Shown piece after piece: positions 34,879-46,362 of a DNA stretch of 64,000 nt. The position numbers and the translations under genes were made by a program. The stretch's first letter is position 1. Each line of letters starts with the position of its first letter. The notes beneath the pieces are model-generated. The model ran no database searches, was not told the DNA's origin, and saw only the letters and a list, made by a program, of their open reading frames with translations. The stretch comes from Gymnopus androsaceus JB14 (taxonomy: Eukaryota > Basidiomycota > Agaricomycetes > Agaricales > Omphalotaceae): positions 186,001 through 250,000 of the forward strand of contig ML769412.1 in assembly GCA_009733575.1 (NCBI GenBank), written 5' to 3'.

Positions 34879-36077
34879 ATGACTATATCCAATACATCAA
34901 CCAAAACAACTACTCTCACTCGTTCCGACATCTGGTTCAATGACGGAAATATCATACTAGTCGCCGGTTCCTTTGCTTTCAAAGTTCACGGAGGCCAATT
35001 GCAACGCCATTCTGAAGTTTTTGAAGGGATGTTCGATATTCTTCAACCCAGCGAGCAAGACGCGGTCGATGGATGTCCTTCAGTTGAATTGTCTGATAGT
35101 CCAGATGATTTGGTAGGCTATCTCGCTCTTTTCACCTTCTCGAGGTATTTAATCTACCCTTCTACTTAGTACCACTTTCTGTGCGCTTTGTACGATGGGC
35201 TGCATTTCTCTGCTCCTCGCCCAGTTCATTTTCCGAGGATAGCTGGGTCTCTGCGTCTTTCTACCAAGTATATCGTGCCGCATCTCCGTCAGCAATGCCT
35301 CGAACGTCTAACACTCGATTGGCCGTGTACCCTGGAAGGATGGGATGCACGAGAACTCGAAGCTCTTACGTCTAAAGGCGTCTATTCCCCAAGACAATAT
35401 TCTCCACATCCAGTCCTCATTATCGAACTCGCCATAGAACTAGCCCTAGACCATCTCTTACCGAGTGCATTCTACGACCTTTCAAGGTATGCTTTCAACT
35501 TTCTTTTTTTTCAAGGCAAGGTCACCCATTATTCCGTTGAACTGCCCGTAGGTATGCTCCTACCAAGATCATGTACGGAACACCTGGAATCAAATCAGCT
35601 CTGGTGTCTCCGAACAAGGAGCCTCGTTATGTCTGTCTTTCCAACCAACTTCTTACACGCACCTTCCAAGGACGTGAATCCGCACAGCGTTTCCTCATCA
35701 ATTTCCTAGTATCTCATGTGGGCACCCGCAAACCTTCAGCCAATTGCTTATTCCGCCGGAACTGCCCGTCTCATCCGTGCATTCAAGCTTTCCGTGAAAT
35801 CTATCTCAACATGTTTCGCTGTATCGGAGGGATCGATTCAGGGCGAGACGGAGATCCTCTCTTTTCGTTGGCGCAGGGAATGGAACTGTTGACAAGACCT
35901 GATAGGACTGAAGGCGAGCGAGCGAGGGCTTTGATGTGCGGTCCTTGCAAGGTGGATTTTCTTGATGATTTCGCGAGGGGAAGGGAAACGGCTTGGATGC
36001 ATCTTCCTGCTTGGTTTGGGCTCGAGGAGGAGTCGAGGCAAGAGGGATGGGGTGGCAACAGCGAAATGGACGAGTAG
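34879..36077 (+). CDS. BTB/POZ domain protein
   Basis: Three exons (34879-35112, 35170-35486, 35552-36077) encode 358 residues. Residues about 15-110 form a BTB domain (SDIWFNDGNIILVAGSFAFK, HSEVFEGMFDI, then ALYDGLHF and LRLSTKYIVPHLR). Fungal proteins of this layout are predicted Cullin-3 adaptors or dimerisation modules; the partner is unknown. The C-terminal part has paired Cys (MCGPCKVDF) and no other domain I can name. It follows the F-box gene by 144 bases on the same strand. Confidence 0.88.
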
Positions 36078-36760
36078 AAATTGAATGCTGATAATACTAG
36101 CCAGCTAGCGATGAGGACCGATCTAGAACGATGGATTTAGCACATACTCGCTACCGAGATAGCGGAAACGGATGCGACGAGGACTGGACTCACTGGTATG
36201 ATTTTTTTTCTACCGGTAACCTTCTCTACAAGCTAATCCCTTGAACATAGGCGACATACAGTATGTATTAGTACGATCGATTTAGCACATGTAAACTATA
36301 CCCACCACCGAGTTCACTACCAACTACTGTACAGCGCGATTACATTTTCAGACCCACAGTTGGCCGATCATTTTGACCACGACCATGGTTTCCCGCAAGG
36401 TTCCACGCATAAGAACCGAGAAGACGCGGTGCGGCATGCGCAATTGCAGAGAGAAGACTATAATATATATGGCATGATTCCTATTGATCCTACATCCCAG
36501 GGAGCACTCGACAATGAACTGTCTTCAGGCATATCGAGTGACCGAGAGAAGCTTCAGGACAACTTCATTGTAAATATTGTACTATATACAATCCAATTAA
36601 AGGATAAGCATTAGCTATGCTACAACACCGCCCAGAAATCGTATCTCCAATATACATTAAAATAATACAGATTGAAAAAGATCGTGATGTGAAAATCCAA
36701 GCAAGTCATAAAGGGAGCGAGCCACAAACCAACTAACGCCGCACATTCAGATATTCGATG
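36078..36760. other. intergenic spacer, possible small gene
   Basis: Contains a plus-strand open frame (36,360-36,614) starting LADHFDHDHGFPQG and ending at a TAG. Two GT-AG pairs upstream (36,198-36,250 and 36,260-36,352) can be drawn from an ATG at 36,132. The phases do not join into the open frame, so no gene is called. Confidence 0.3.
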
Positions 36761-39236
36761 TTAGAAGACTCTCAGGTAACCAACAGCAAACCCCAGCAAA
36801 AAACCTCCGACCAACATTACACCTGTCGGCCAAAGAGCCCTTCTGAAGCGATATGCGGAAGACGACGAAGAAGGTTCGGGATTATATTCCTCGGTGTCAA
36901 TGGAGTCAAAGCTAAAGGCAAGTTTGTGGTCTTCCATCTGTTCGTCCACCTTTCTAACGTCTTTTTCATCGTCTCCAGCAGTACTTGCTACCCTGAACGG
37001 CGCAGTCAACAGTCTGTGGGTAGCTGACCACATATGAGCCCGCAGTGGGCGGAGAATAGAAAAGGACAGCGCAATGAAGGAAGGAAGATGCAAAGGATCA
37101 AATCGGCCTGCATGCAAGTCGAATATGAAAGGCGTCGACGTTTCGGAAGGATAAGGAGACACTGATCCTGGGGTTGCCCCGCGTGAGCGAGCACGAGAAG
37201 GATCGCGCGATGGCGGAGGAAGGAGGGAAACAGTCGAAGAGGGAAAGGGAAATGCCATCACAAGTGGCACGAGTGGGAGCGATGGTGTCTCGGGAACTTC
37301 ATCCGCTGATATGAAGAAGGATTCGGAGAGCGAGAGGGAAGAAGGCATTGTCGAGGGAAGAGATGATGATGCTGGTAAAGACGGAGATGTAGCAGGACGA
37401 GGAGACGATGAAGACGACGAAGATTCTCGATTGAATGCCGGTTTCCTGGAACGAGGCTGCTTCCGCACTTTCAATGTACTTGCACCAACTGCAAAGGCAG
37501 GACCCGCCGAAATTATTCTTGCTGTGCGAAGCAGGTCATCGTCAGAAGTATCTCTCGGCGTGGATGATCTCTCTCGTCGATCCTTTAGAGCAACCTTCCG
37601 CGAAAGATGCTCCTGACCCTGACCAGAATAAGCATCCTCCCAGCTAGCCTCCCACTGTGCCTTGAACTGTCTCCAGCTGCCTTCAGAATCGGCTCTAGAC
37701 TGATCGTTACCACTTCCTAGGATGACTGTTTCTTCTTTGACATGTCCAAGCATATTAATATCGTCCGCATGCCCATGAACCCGTCGAGAACGAGCACGAC
37801 GATCAACAATGGATGGTATACCGTCTTTGAACTGCGATCGTTCCTTCATCTTTCCTTCTATTGGCCGCCCACGTCATAAATTTCTCTACAGCCTCCATCC
37901 GCAGCTGTTGAGACACCTCGGGTCTTTCAGTTAACAGGTCATGAAGTTCTTGTACGCTCGAGACGCTGAGAGCAGCGGATGGAACCAATGGCGAGCTGCG
38001 GGAAGTTGAAGCAGCAGAACCATTTTGGAGAAGATGAATAACAGGAACAAATGGAGATAAAGCATTTGTTAGCTGTGCGAATTCATTTCTAGCTGCTACA
38101 TGAACGGGATCCGTGAGCCAGGGCATATTCGAGTAGAACAATGTCAACACACCATCAGGAATATCGGAAACCAGTACAACGGCAGTGAACAATTCATTCT
38201 CACTGAAACGAATTGACGACTGTGGTAAGCACCGATTCCACGTCTTGGCCTGGCGGAACAACCGAGCGAAGTTGAATCTGGCTGTCCTTCGCGCGAAATG
38301 GAGATTGCATCAGTCCAACTCCTTCTTCATCTTTTCCGAAAGAGAAGGTCGATTGCTTGTTATGTCTTCCTTCCCCTCCGAAGGGGTGACGATGAGCAGG
38401 CACATAGCATCCATCTCTGAAAGAGCACCATGGCCTTCGTGAATACGAGAATAGGAATATTTCGAAGCATGCGGAGTCTCCAAGGGATATTGCCCCGGTG
38501 TAGCGTTTGGTAAGAAAAGAGCTTCCGGGAGAGTCAAGGAGGGTATTATCAGTTCTTGCGTTACTCTCAGGCCTCTCGCTCGTGAGGACTCTGATCCGGC
38601 ATCTTCATTGGACTCCTCATGTGAGCTGTCGCTTGGACCGTGTGAGGCAACAGAGGCAGGAGAGCTGAAAAAGAACGACGAAGTAACAGATGGGAACGAT
38701 GACTCGGATTCTGCTTCGGATCCGGACCCTTCATGGTCAGAGTGATCTAAATCGTCTCTGTGCTCGGGTTGCTCGGATTGGTGCGTTAAAAGCCGCCTAT
38801 CGACCTTGGACAGATCGTCTCGCTCAGGAATTGCCTGACTGATAATAGACGGAGACGAGATGTCTTTTGCGGATTCAATAACACTGGCGTAATCAGATAA
38901 CTGAATGGTGTCATACTGGACCGAGGTTGTGCTGGAAGACGACAATGGATCTGGCATGCTGAGGAAGCTGGCACTGGCACTCGGAGGAGTAGTAATGCAT
39001 CGTTTGGTTTCAGTGCTGGAACTCCATTCTTCATCCTTGGACTCGGTTGGAAGGTCTGCAGGAGAAACTGCAGAGTCGAGATTGGCGGAGCCTTCAAGCT
39101 TATCAGCTTGCTTCTGCATTTCAAGGTCAAGATCGCTGAGGAAAGGTGTAGCTAAAAACTGTAAATATCCGATGATTCTACAATAGAAAGACAACTCACT
39201 GGTATCGCTTTCCATCTCGAGAGTCATGTCCATCAT
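36761..39236 (-). CDS. unknown Ser-rich protein with C-terminal membrane anchor; in-frame TGA
   Basis: Three exons (39236-39200, 39151-37822, 37694-36761) give 766 codons in one frame apart from a TGA at 38,310-38,312. After the TGA the frame continues with strongly protein-like sequence (NLHFARRTARFNFARLFRQ, AVVLVSDIPDGVLTLFYSN), so the stop is probably a lesion or error. The N-terminal half is acidic and Ser-rich. The middle ends with a W-rich segment (SWRQFKAQWEASWED). The last about 20 residues (GVMLVGGFLLGFAVGYLRVF) are one transmembrane helix, suggesting a tail-anchored or single-pass protein. The first intron (48 bases) keeps frame and has no stop. I do not recognise the family. The second intron (37695-37821) is my best fit; a frameshift is the alternative. 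Confidence 0.6.
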
Positions 39237-39543
39237 AACACAAGATTGAAAGAGTCTGATGAGATGATTAACCGTCAGATAAAGCCGCTATTTATGAGCT
39301 CATAGGCTTCATACAGAATAAACTCCTGAGCTGCTTTGATACCGAATCCAAAGTTGGATCGCTTACTAACCCTTTCAAGTTGCGTATTCTATCCTTTCAG
39401 TATCGTAGGAGGTAGGAGGGAGTGGATTCGAGCGGAAAGTTGCTGTATGGCAGAAACAGATGGGGAATTTGAGCAAAGAAAGTGGAAGAAAGAAAGAAGA
39501 GAACAAGGCGCTTGAGCTTAAAACGTGTTTAATTGATTGATCA
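39237..39543. promoter_or_regulatory. short spacer upstream of the minus-strand gene
   Basis: About 300 bases containing the promoter of the Ser-rich protein. An A/G-rich run (39,470-39,510) and no gene. Confidence 0.35.
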
Positions 39544-40080
39544 ATGTCATCCGCAGATAAGATAGATAAGATAAGAAACTACGCTTTGACCGTATCTTGC
39601 ATGCTGGCGAGTATGACTATTTGTTGTCCCTGGATCGGCGGCTTCATCGAGCTCTTCCATGTCACATTCGCTAAAAGTTCTTCTAGGCCCTTCATCGTCT
39701 CCGCCTGGTCCTTGGACGTTGCCCGGCAATTGATGTCGGTAAGCTTTATGTCTAGCTCGCCATATGTGAATGACCCAGGCATGAAAGGCCCAAGTCTCAG
39801 ATTGGATTTTAACGGATCGTATGCGAATGTCCTGGCTACAAAAGGCAGCAAATAACAGGATTTACGTATTGGCCTCGTTTGCTTCTGGATTGAAGTTGGC
39901 TTCGAAGCCATGGGCACCATGAATGATCAAGGCCATGTTTGGAATAGCGTATTCCATTTCTGTTAGACATTATCCAGAACTGAACTGGGGCCTTTTTTTT
40001 CCCATTGCTACTGAGATCTCGGATGATGATAAAGTATTTGGACTAGGTAAAGTACGCTCTGTTCACGTTCACGTTCAAGG
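39544..40080 (-). pseudogene. decayed copy of the secreted His/Cys protein at 45,323
   Basis: Minus-strand frames match the gene at 45,323-46,362 in order. From 40,050 down come a piece like VQ plus a run of A, then VQFWIMSNRNGIRY, an H-x-A-H-G-F block, and the block PFVARTFAYDPLK. The frame changes at least twice, with stops at about 39,985 and 39,870. The 5' part and the NC-x-DF segment were not found. It is a dead paralogue about 5.5 kb from its relative. Confidence 0.7.
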
Positions 40081-41361
40081 ATTTTGACAAAAGAGACAAC
40101 AGTGGCGTCTGAAAATCCACCGAACTCCCTAGAGATGATATCGATGGTGTTGCAAAAGCAACGCAAGAAGATAAATTAAAGGGACAATGCAAGCAGCTAG
40201 TCTTTTACAAAGTCTTCAATCACTGTTCTCGCCCTTCAGGATTCTGTTAACTCACTCCAATTTTAGCGTGAAAATCAAATCTCCGCAGACGATCCTTTGG
40301 ACTTTGGCAAAAAAAAAAACAAAGAAACTCACTTAGACTTCTCTCTGCCCAAGCTGCACATCCCCTTCAAATTCATACAACTTGGTAATACTCAACTCTT
40401 CTCCTGAAACACCATTGCATCTTTAGCAGTAACACTCGTCAATTCACGGTCTGACCCCATTTCGTGACATTTTTGTTTTTCCAGTGCCAGTTTGCGGTGG
40501 AGGGGGGAAGGGTCATTTTGTGTGTGTAGCGTAAGTAAGAGTAGGGGATATGAGATGTGAGGAATGAAAGGATAAGATAGAGCCACGGTAATCGATGAGA
40601 AGAACAGATTTTTGACGCGTTCAGAAGTGAGTATGTGCGCTAATGAATATTAAACGCTTAAGCAGCACTCCGAGTCTTCATTTTAGCTGACGTTCCGAAG
40701 CCATCCTATGCATACTGCCCTTGCCACGAACCCTGCTCCAAGAATACAAATGCCACATGTCTACTTCGATACTCTGACACTGGATCGTCGCTCCTGATCA
40801 CGCTCCGGAACTTCAAGCGCGATGTGACTTGGACCCTGGATAGCCTTTCTTCTCGAATACACATTGACGCTTGAGACTCGATGGGTGTGTATGGAGATTG
40901 CCTTCGAGATGTCTATGGTGCGGTGCCGTCACCGCATGCTTATGCTTTCACTGCGGTCGATATACAGGCATCCTATGTGGCGCTAAGGACTATATCGCAG
41001 AACCAGTATGCTTTATACGGAGTGCAACGATGTAGTGCGGTTTGATCCCAGAAGCAAACGCATACAGTATATCAAGATCTCGAAGACCATCTGCAACCCA
41101 TGAGTCTCATTCATGAAGGACGCATGTGTTGCGATGGTGCCCAAATGGTGTCAGCTAATCAATGCGGATCCTACTCCATATACATGCAGGAAACCATCTG
41201 AAACTGCTTGTGGTTCAAAATGCATGCTCGAGTGGTCACCGTCTTGGATAAGTATAAGAAGTCGACGGAAAAGCCTTGTTTCGACATTGGTTGCACTTCC
41301 TCTGCACTTCTCCATTCGTTTCACTCTCCTTCACAAAGTTCTCTCTTTCCCATCTTTCATC
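40081..41361. other. gene-poor spacer upstream of the eqolisin
   Basis: 1.28 kb without a supportable gene. A TATAAG-like element at 41,253-41,258 lies about 100 bases before the eqolisin ATG, and the 80 bases before it are pyrimidine-rich. Short open frames at 41,113-41,360 are only upstream extensions of the protease frame. Confidence 0.4.
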
Positions 41362-42259
41362 ATGAAGTTCTCCGCCATCTTTATCTCCAGCGCTTTGCTG
41401 CTCGCCGAGGCTACCCTCGGCTCCTCGCTTGGGAACCGTCTCTCACGACGGACTAGCAGTCGCAAATCTCAGCCCATCATCCAGTCCGCTGAACAGGCAT
41501 CTGGCTCGAACACCACCCAGACTGAATTCAGTCAGAACTGGTCTGGTGTCGTCCTCGAGTCTCCTCCTGCTGGAGAGACCTTTAACAAGGTCGTCGGTAC
41601 CTTTACTATTCCTTCTGTCTCCGGAAGTGGCGCTGCCTCCGCCTGGGTTGGTATTGACGGTGACACCTACGCCAATGCTATTCTTCAGGCCGGAGTCGAC
41701 TTTACCATCGACGATGGCGATGTTTCTTTCGACGCTTGGTATGGTGAGTAGATGATTGCCAGTTTTCGAAGAATCTGTCTAACCTGCGTACAGAATGGTT
41801 CCCCGACGTTTCGCACGATTTCACCGACTTTGACATGTCAGAGGGGGAAGAAATCAAGATAACCATCGCTGCTTCCACTCTCAGCGAAGGAAAAGTCACT
41901 ATCGAGAACGTCAGCACTGGGAAAAGTGTCTCCAAATCCCTCTCGGCTCCATCTTCATCTGTAAGTGATTGAATACTACCATCAGCGTATGTACGAAACT
42001 CCAACTATTATCCACTCCTTCTTAGTCCAATCTCGGAGGCCAGAATGCAGAATGGATTGTTGAGGACTTTGAGGAAGGCAACTCCCTCGTCAAATTTTGC
42101 GACTTTGGTACAGTCAAGTTCACCGACGCTTCAGCCTCTACTGCCGAGTCGACTGTTGGCGTGACTGGCGGAACTGTTATTGACATCGAGCAGTCTTCCA
42201 AGGTCCTTACTGCTGTTACCGTAGACAGCGACTCTTCCATCACTATCGCTTACAAGTAA
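41362..42259 (+). CDS. secreted glutamic protease (eqolisin, peptidase family G1)
   Basis: An acid-active extracellular endopeptidase. Three exons (41362-41743, 41794-41960, 42026-42259) encode 260 residues. A signal peptide (MKFSAIFISSALLLAEATLG) and a short basic propeptide (NRLSRRTSSRK) precede the mature part beginning near FSQNWSGVV. The catalytic pair of the family is visible: Gln109 in WVGIDG...ILQAG and Glu192 in QNAEWIVED. The length matches known eqolisins. It stands alone in an otherwise gene-poor stretch, as expected for a regulated nutritional or defence enzyme. High confidence. Confidence 0.95.
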
Positions 42260-43247
42260 CTCTTGCCAACATATATGGTAGTCCTTTCTTGCTTCACTCA
42301 CTTGAACGTTTCGACTCTCTATTAGATAAATGTATATACCACCCACTTTTGTATACGTAGAACTCGTCAAAAACTCATTCCATTAACCCTCGTCGATCAA
42401 AATGAACGAAAATATACGGAAGAAATTATGCCTATATTTTGAGTCTAACTCCAGATACATACATATATAACTACACGCGATAATTAGTATTTCATGCAGT
42501 ACAGTATATCAAGCCACACAGGGAGAGAGACTCGAACCACCAAAAATATGGAGTTCAAGTCGAAAGCCGTAAGATAAGCTAAGGTGTAACGAAAATCTAC
42601 ACCTGCATCGTCGATGCAACGACCCCAGAAACTGTCACGGGTAGAAGATAATGACCAAGGTGCGAAAGGAATATAGATAGGGTAGTAGAATACATACTCT
42701 CTAGCTAGCTTTCCCGCATTCAGTTCTTCATCAAGCCGAACATGGCTGGGCTTGCGGGTGGGTGGTAGAACTCTGTATACAGAGAACATTCATGTCGGCG
42801 TCGGAGAGAGTGCGCTGGCCATCATCCCATCGCTGATGTTGTCCCTGGAAAGCAAAATCAAAATAAAATACAAGCGCAATCTGCACAACTCACAAATGGA
42901 GGAACTTGGAAGTAATTCATAAATTCAGAAACGAATCTGAGACGTTTATCTTCATCTTTATCTTCCGCCGTGTTGTAGCAAAAGCGGCCAGCTTTCCGAC
43001 TTGGAGACCGTAGAGAGCGTTACTTTGTTTGTCGTTCAGATCTGGGCAGATGTCGAGCCAGTGGACGGAATCCTCTGCTACAGCGTCTCCGTTACGATGA
43101 TAGACAAGAGGGAGCTTGTACGATTCTGTTCTTAGACAAGTTACAATAGCCAATAGTCAAGTAGCTGACGAAATGTGGACACAGTAGCGTAGTCAGCCAA
43201 TTTATTATAATTCAAATTGAATAGTCACAGCCGAATCAATTTGAACA
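42260..43247. other. intergenic spacer
   Basis: About 1 kb with minus-strand open frames (42,484-42,789 and 42,917-43,153) that show no recognisable motif or splice joining. An isolated ACTCGAACC (42,530-42,538) resembles a tRNA B box in reverse, but the arms do not pair. Confidence 0.4.
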
Positions 43248-43780
43248 ATGAATCTCTCGAAACTCACCCCTATCACCGAGACACCTACCCGTATCGACCA
43301 AGCGACTAAGCTGGTAAAAAGATCCTCGTTACTGACGGCGGGGCTGGCATAGGCTTCGAAATGCCAAAGCTTTCGCACCCAGAATCATTATCGTAAGCCG
43401 AAGGACTGAGATTTTTGAACCGGCTGCTGGGAAGCTTCGAGATGAATTCCAGAGTGGTAATACGGAATTCATTGCTCGTCAAGCCGACATTGCCTCCGAA
43501 ACATCGATAGCCTCTCTCTCTGGGAGTCCAAGATGCAGCGAGATAAGTCGTACTTCAATTGCATAGCCGCACCCAAGTCGAGCTACAGCGAGCATTAGAA
43601 GTTCACCATCGGGCCCCTATTGCGCGCACGCTGATGCATTAAAGCCAACACGTTCGAGCCGGACTGAGCATTAGTATAACCGTATGTAGCGACTTTAATT
43701 GTAATTGTTGACGCGCTGAAAGCCAGGATGTTGAGGGCTTGGAAGAAGAGAAATTGCACGACGAAGAATTAGTGGCACGA
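43248..43780 (+). pseudogene. decayed tandem copy of the SDR gene at 44,048
   Basis: The first about 290 bases match the SDR gene from its start (MNLSKLTPITETPT) through the region encoding the Rossmann glycine motif and FQSG-TEFIA-QADIAS. Indels give a TAG at about 43,350. After a gap lacking the catalytic Tyr-Lys part, a short piece near 43,708-43,780 matches the gene's 3' end (ELKA, LEEEK). It therefore carries an internal deletion as well as frameshifts, and lies only about 270 bases upstream of the intact copy. Confidence 0.8.
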
Positions 43781-43997
43781 GGAGAAATGTTGTGTACTAA
43801 GCAAAAATGTTAAATGGCGCCGACCAGCATCCGTTCAACTGTAGTCTTAATCTAGTACTGCCCCGAAGAGGCTCCGACTGACTTAGAGGTTTACTGGGAG
43901 ATGTCGAATCACATGACAAGAGATCGGTTTACTCCTGAACCACTTCTTTAACTGGTCAGCAGAATTGCAACTGCGCCGACTTGGTTCCACCTCCGTG

Positions 43998-44004
43998 TAT
44001 AAAA
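43998..44004 (+). promoter_or_regulatory. TATA box of the SDR gene
   Basis: TATAAAA 44 bases before the ATG, followed by a pyrimidine-rich leader. A clear core promoter. Confidence 0.65.
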
Positions 44005-44047
44005 CGAGTTTCCTCTTGCTCTTCAGTCCAACACCTCCTTGAACAAG

Positions 44048-45033
44048 ATGTCTGTCTTGAAGCTAACCCCCACCCACCACCGAGACACCTACCCTTCCAT
44101 CTCACCTACCAAACCCTCCCTTACCCAAGCCGGTAAAACCATCCTCATCACCGGTGGCGGTGGTGGGATCGGGTTCGAGATCGCTCGCTCCTTCGCCAAG
44201 GCCTCCGCATCCAGAGTCATCATTGTAGGTCGGAGGGCCGGGTTTTTGGACGAGGCTATTGGGAAACTTCGAAATGAATTCCAAAGTGAAGGAACGGAAT
44301 TCATGGCTCACCAAGCCGATATCGCCTCCGATACCTCGATTGTCTCTCTCTGGGAGTTCCTCCACTCCCAAGGCATCCTCGTACATGTCCTGGTTCTCAA
44401 TGCAGCCCACGTCAAACCTATCGCACTCGACACCCTATCCATAGCCAAAAAGGAACTCATGGAAGCTTTCGACATTAATGTCGGGGGGAACTTTCTCATG
44501 TCGGCCAATTTCGTCAAACAGGCTCTCCGTCCCGCGGGGCTTCAGCTTGTCCTCCTCAATGTCTCGACGGGAGCCATCCATACACCCGCACCCAGAGTCA
44601 GCACATATAGCATGACCAAAGCAGCGTTTACAGGGTTGCTAGGCCGTATTGCGAATGACCGTCCGGTCGAGGATGTTCAAATTATTTCGTTTCATCCAGG
44701 GGTCTTGTACTCGGAGGGTGCTTCGAAAGATTTCGATAAGGATGCTTTTAGTTGGGATGAATGTAAGCCTCCGCTCCATGGGAGTCTACTCTAGGACACT
44801 GATTCTATTCTCCTCCAGTCGCTTTACCCGCAGATTTCTCTGTCTGGGCCGCCTCCCCTGAAGCAGCTTGGCTACACGGTCGTTTCGTGTGGGCCCATTG
44901 GGATGTGGACGAGCTGAAAGCTGATCCCGAGGTTTTGAGGCGCTTGGAAGAAGAGAAAGGTTATTTGCAAGTTGGAGTTCAGGGTTTGACGGCTGCTACC
45001 ATACAGCCTATGTTCGATGTTAAGAAGAATTAG
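44048..45033 (+). CDS. short-chain dehydrogenase/reductase (SDR)
   Basis: An NAD(P)-dependent oxidoreductase with unknown substrate. Two exons (44048-44762, 44819-45033) encode 309 residues. The cofactor motif TGGGGGIG is at residues 35-42, and the LNAA motif is near 117-120. The catalytic Ser173 (NVSTGA), Tyr187 and Lys191 (YSMTK) are in order. The C-terminus (FSVWAASPEAAWLHGRFVWA) is typical of the fungal SDR subfamily common in secondary metabolism clusters. No other biosynthetic gene lies beside it except the protease and the decayed copy, so a stand-alone role is likely. Confidence 0.94.
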
Positions 45034-45322
45034 CGAAATTGTAGGTTCACCGTGTACAAGTACACTCGCAGCTTATCGTAACCAAGATCATTGACTATGT
45101 GAAAGACGGTGGTTGGTATCAGAATTGACAACGGCCAAGCTTACCTCGACTTGGGCGATGAACGAGCAAGAGTTACGAATTCCTTTTGAACATATTCTGT
45201 CAGAAAAAGTGGAGACTTGAGCGCGTACCTTCGACGTCATTTTGCCGCTATATTCTAGGCCTCCACTTGACTTTTCCAATGGTGTTTATTGTCAACAAAC
45301 ATTACGACGACGGCATTCCTTC

Positions 45323-46362
45323 CTAGTACAGACCTTTGAAGACCGCAGCCCTCACTTTGTCATAACGCTCCTTCCGGAGTGCTTTAAACTTATCTGGTAC
45401 ATCCGGAATGTTTTTCTTGTCCTTCGCCAAATGCACCAACACATCCTGCGTAAAATCAATACAGTTCCCCCCTTCCTCATATGGCTTTTTTTCAATCTTC
45501 AGATTCGTCAGCTCCCCAAACACCTTTGACATCTCCTTGTAGCCGCCCTTGAACGTCGCCGTACATCCGAGGTCTATAAGCTTTTTGTTCTTTAGCGGAT
45601 CGTATGGGAACGTCGCAGCTACAAAAGGCAGCGTTTTAGCGGTGGTATCGGACGTTGCCTTTGGATTAACCCCAACATCGAAGCCATGAACACCGTCCAT
45701 TATTATAGCCCAGTGCTCGTAATAGCGTATTCCGTTGCTGTTAGGCACTATCCAGAGCTTGACTGGGACCTTTCTTTCCATCGTTGCTAAGATCTCGGAC
45801 GATGATTGCCCAGTCTTCTTGGACGTCTTGAGCATGATGATGGCAGGCCTTGGCTGGATCTGTGCCTATCCGAAAGGTACCAGAATCGACGAAAGCCTCT
45901 GCAGCCTTGAGCGCGTCGACTTCTCGCTGAGCATCATCATTGACCTCGGTCAAGATTCTCAGGAGCAGGGTTTGCAGAGGGTATGATTCGACAGCATGGC
46001 TGGATTTAGCTTTGTACGTCTGGCCGCGCAGCTCGTATATTTTGTTATTGTCGGTCCCTTCAAGTTTTAATTTGGAACCAAGTTCATTGTCCGCCAAATT
46101 TAACGCGCTGGCTATTAACAATGGTCAGAAACGTAAGTTGAGCTCGCTAAGCACCTACAGAAAGCAGCTTTCTTGTCATTAACAGAATCGTCGATTTTCC
46201 TTGGAACCTGAGGTGACTAGTAAACAGGCGGTATATGTCAGCATCCATTGCGATTGGAGTGAGAGGATAACTTACCGGCGCAGCGTGTACAGTAACCAAG
46301 AGAATGCCAATGAGAATAGTACTCAGGCTACTAGTGACGGAGCGAAAAGTCGGAAACTTCAT
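45323..46362 (-). CDS. secreted protein with His and Asn-Cys signature reminiscent of NlpC/P60-LRAT folds
   Basis: Three exons on the minus strand (46362-46276, 46216-46159, 46111-45323). The first encodes a signal peptide (MKFPTFRSVTSSLSTILIGI, then LLVTVHAAP). A helical charged domain follows. The C-terminal part has GIRYYEHWAIIMDG (His codon at 45,714-45,716) and EEGGNCIDFTQDVL (Cys codon at 45,461-45,463). A His near a WAI/WGL strand and an NC-x-D/H-F helix start are the hallmarks of permuted NlpC/P60-like hydrolases. This match is by eye and is inference. The frame shifts by one base near 45,770-45,777 (between NDGKK and VPVKLWIV), so it is either slightly broken or the sequence has an error. 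A decayed copy lies at 39,544. Confidence 0.65.

Noticed and set aside
36132..36614. Possible small multi-exon gene
   Set aside because: Candidate introns can be drawn but their phases do not connect the ATG to the downstream open frame.
42520..42540. Reverse tRNA B-box-like ACTCGAACC
   Set aside because: The T-stem does not pair and no A box lies at a suitable distance on the minus strand.
41362..45033. Secondary-metabolite cluster around the SDR
   Set aside because: Only a protease, a dead SDR copy and an unknown secreted protein surround it; no core biosynthetic enzyme is present.
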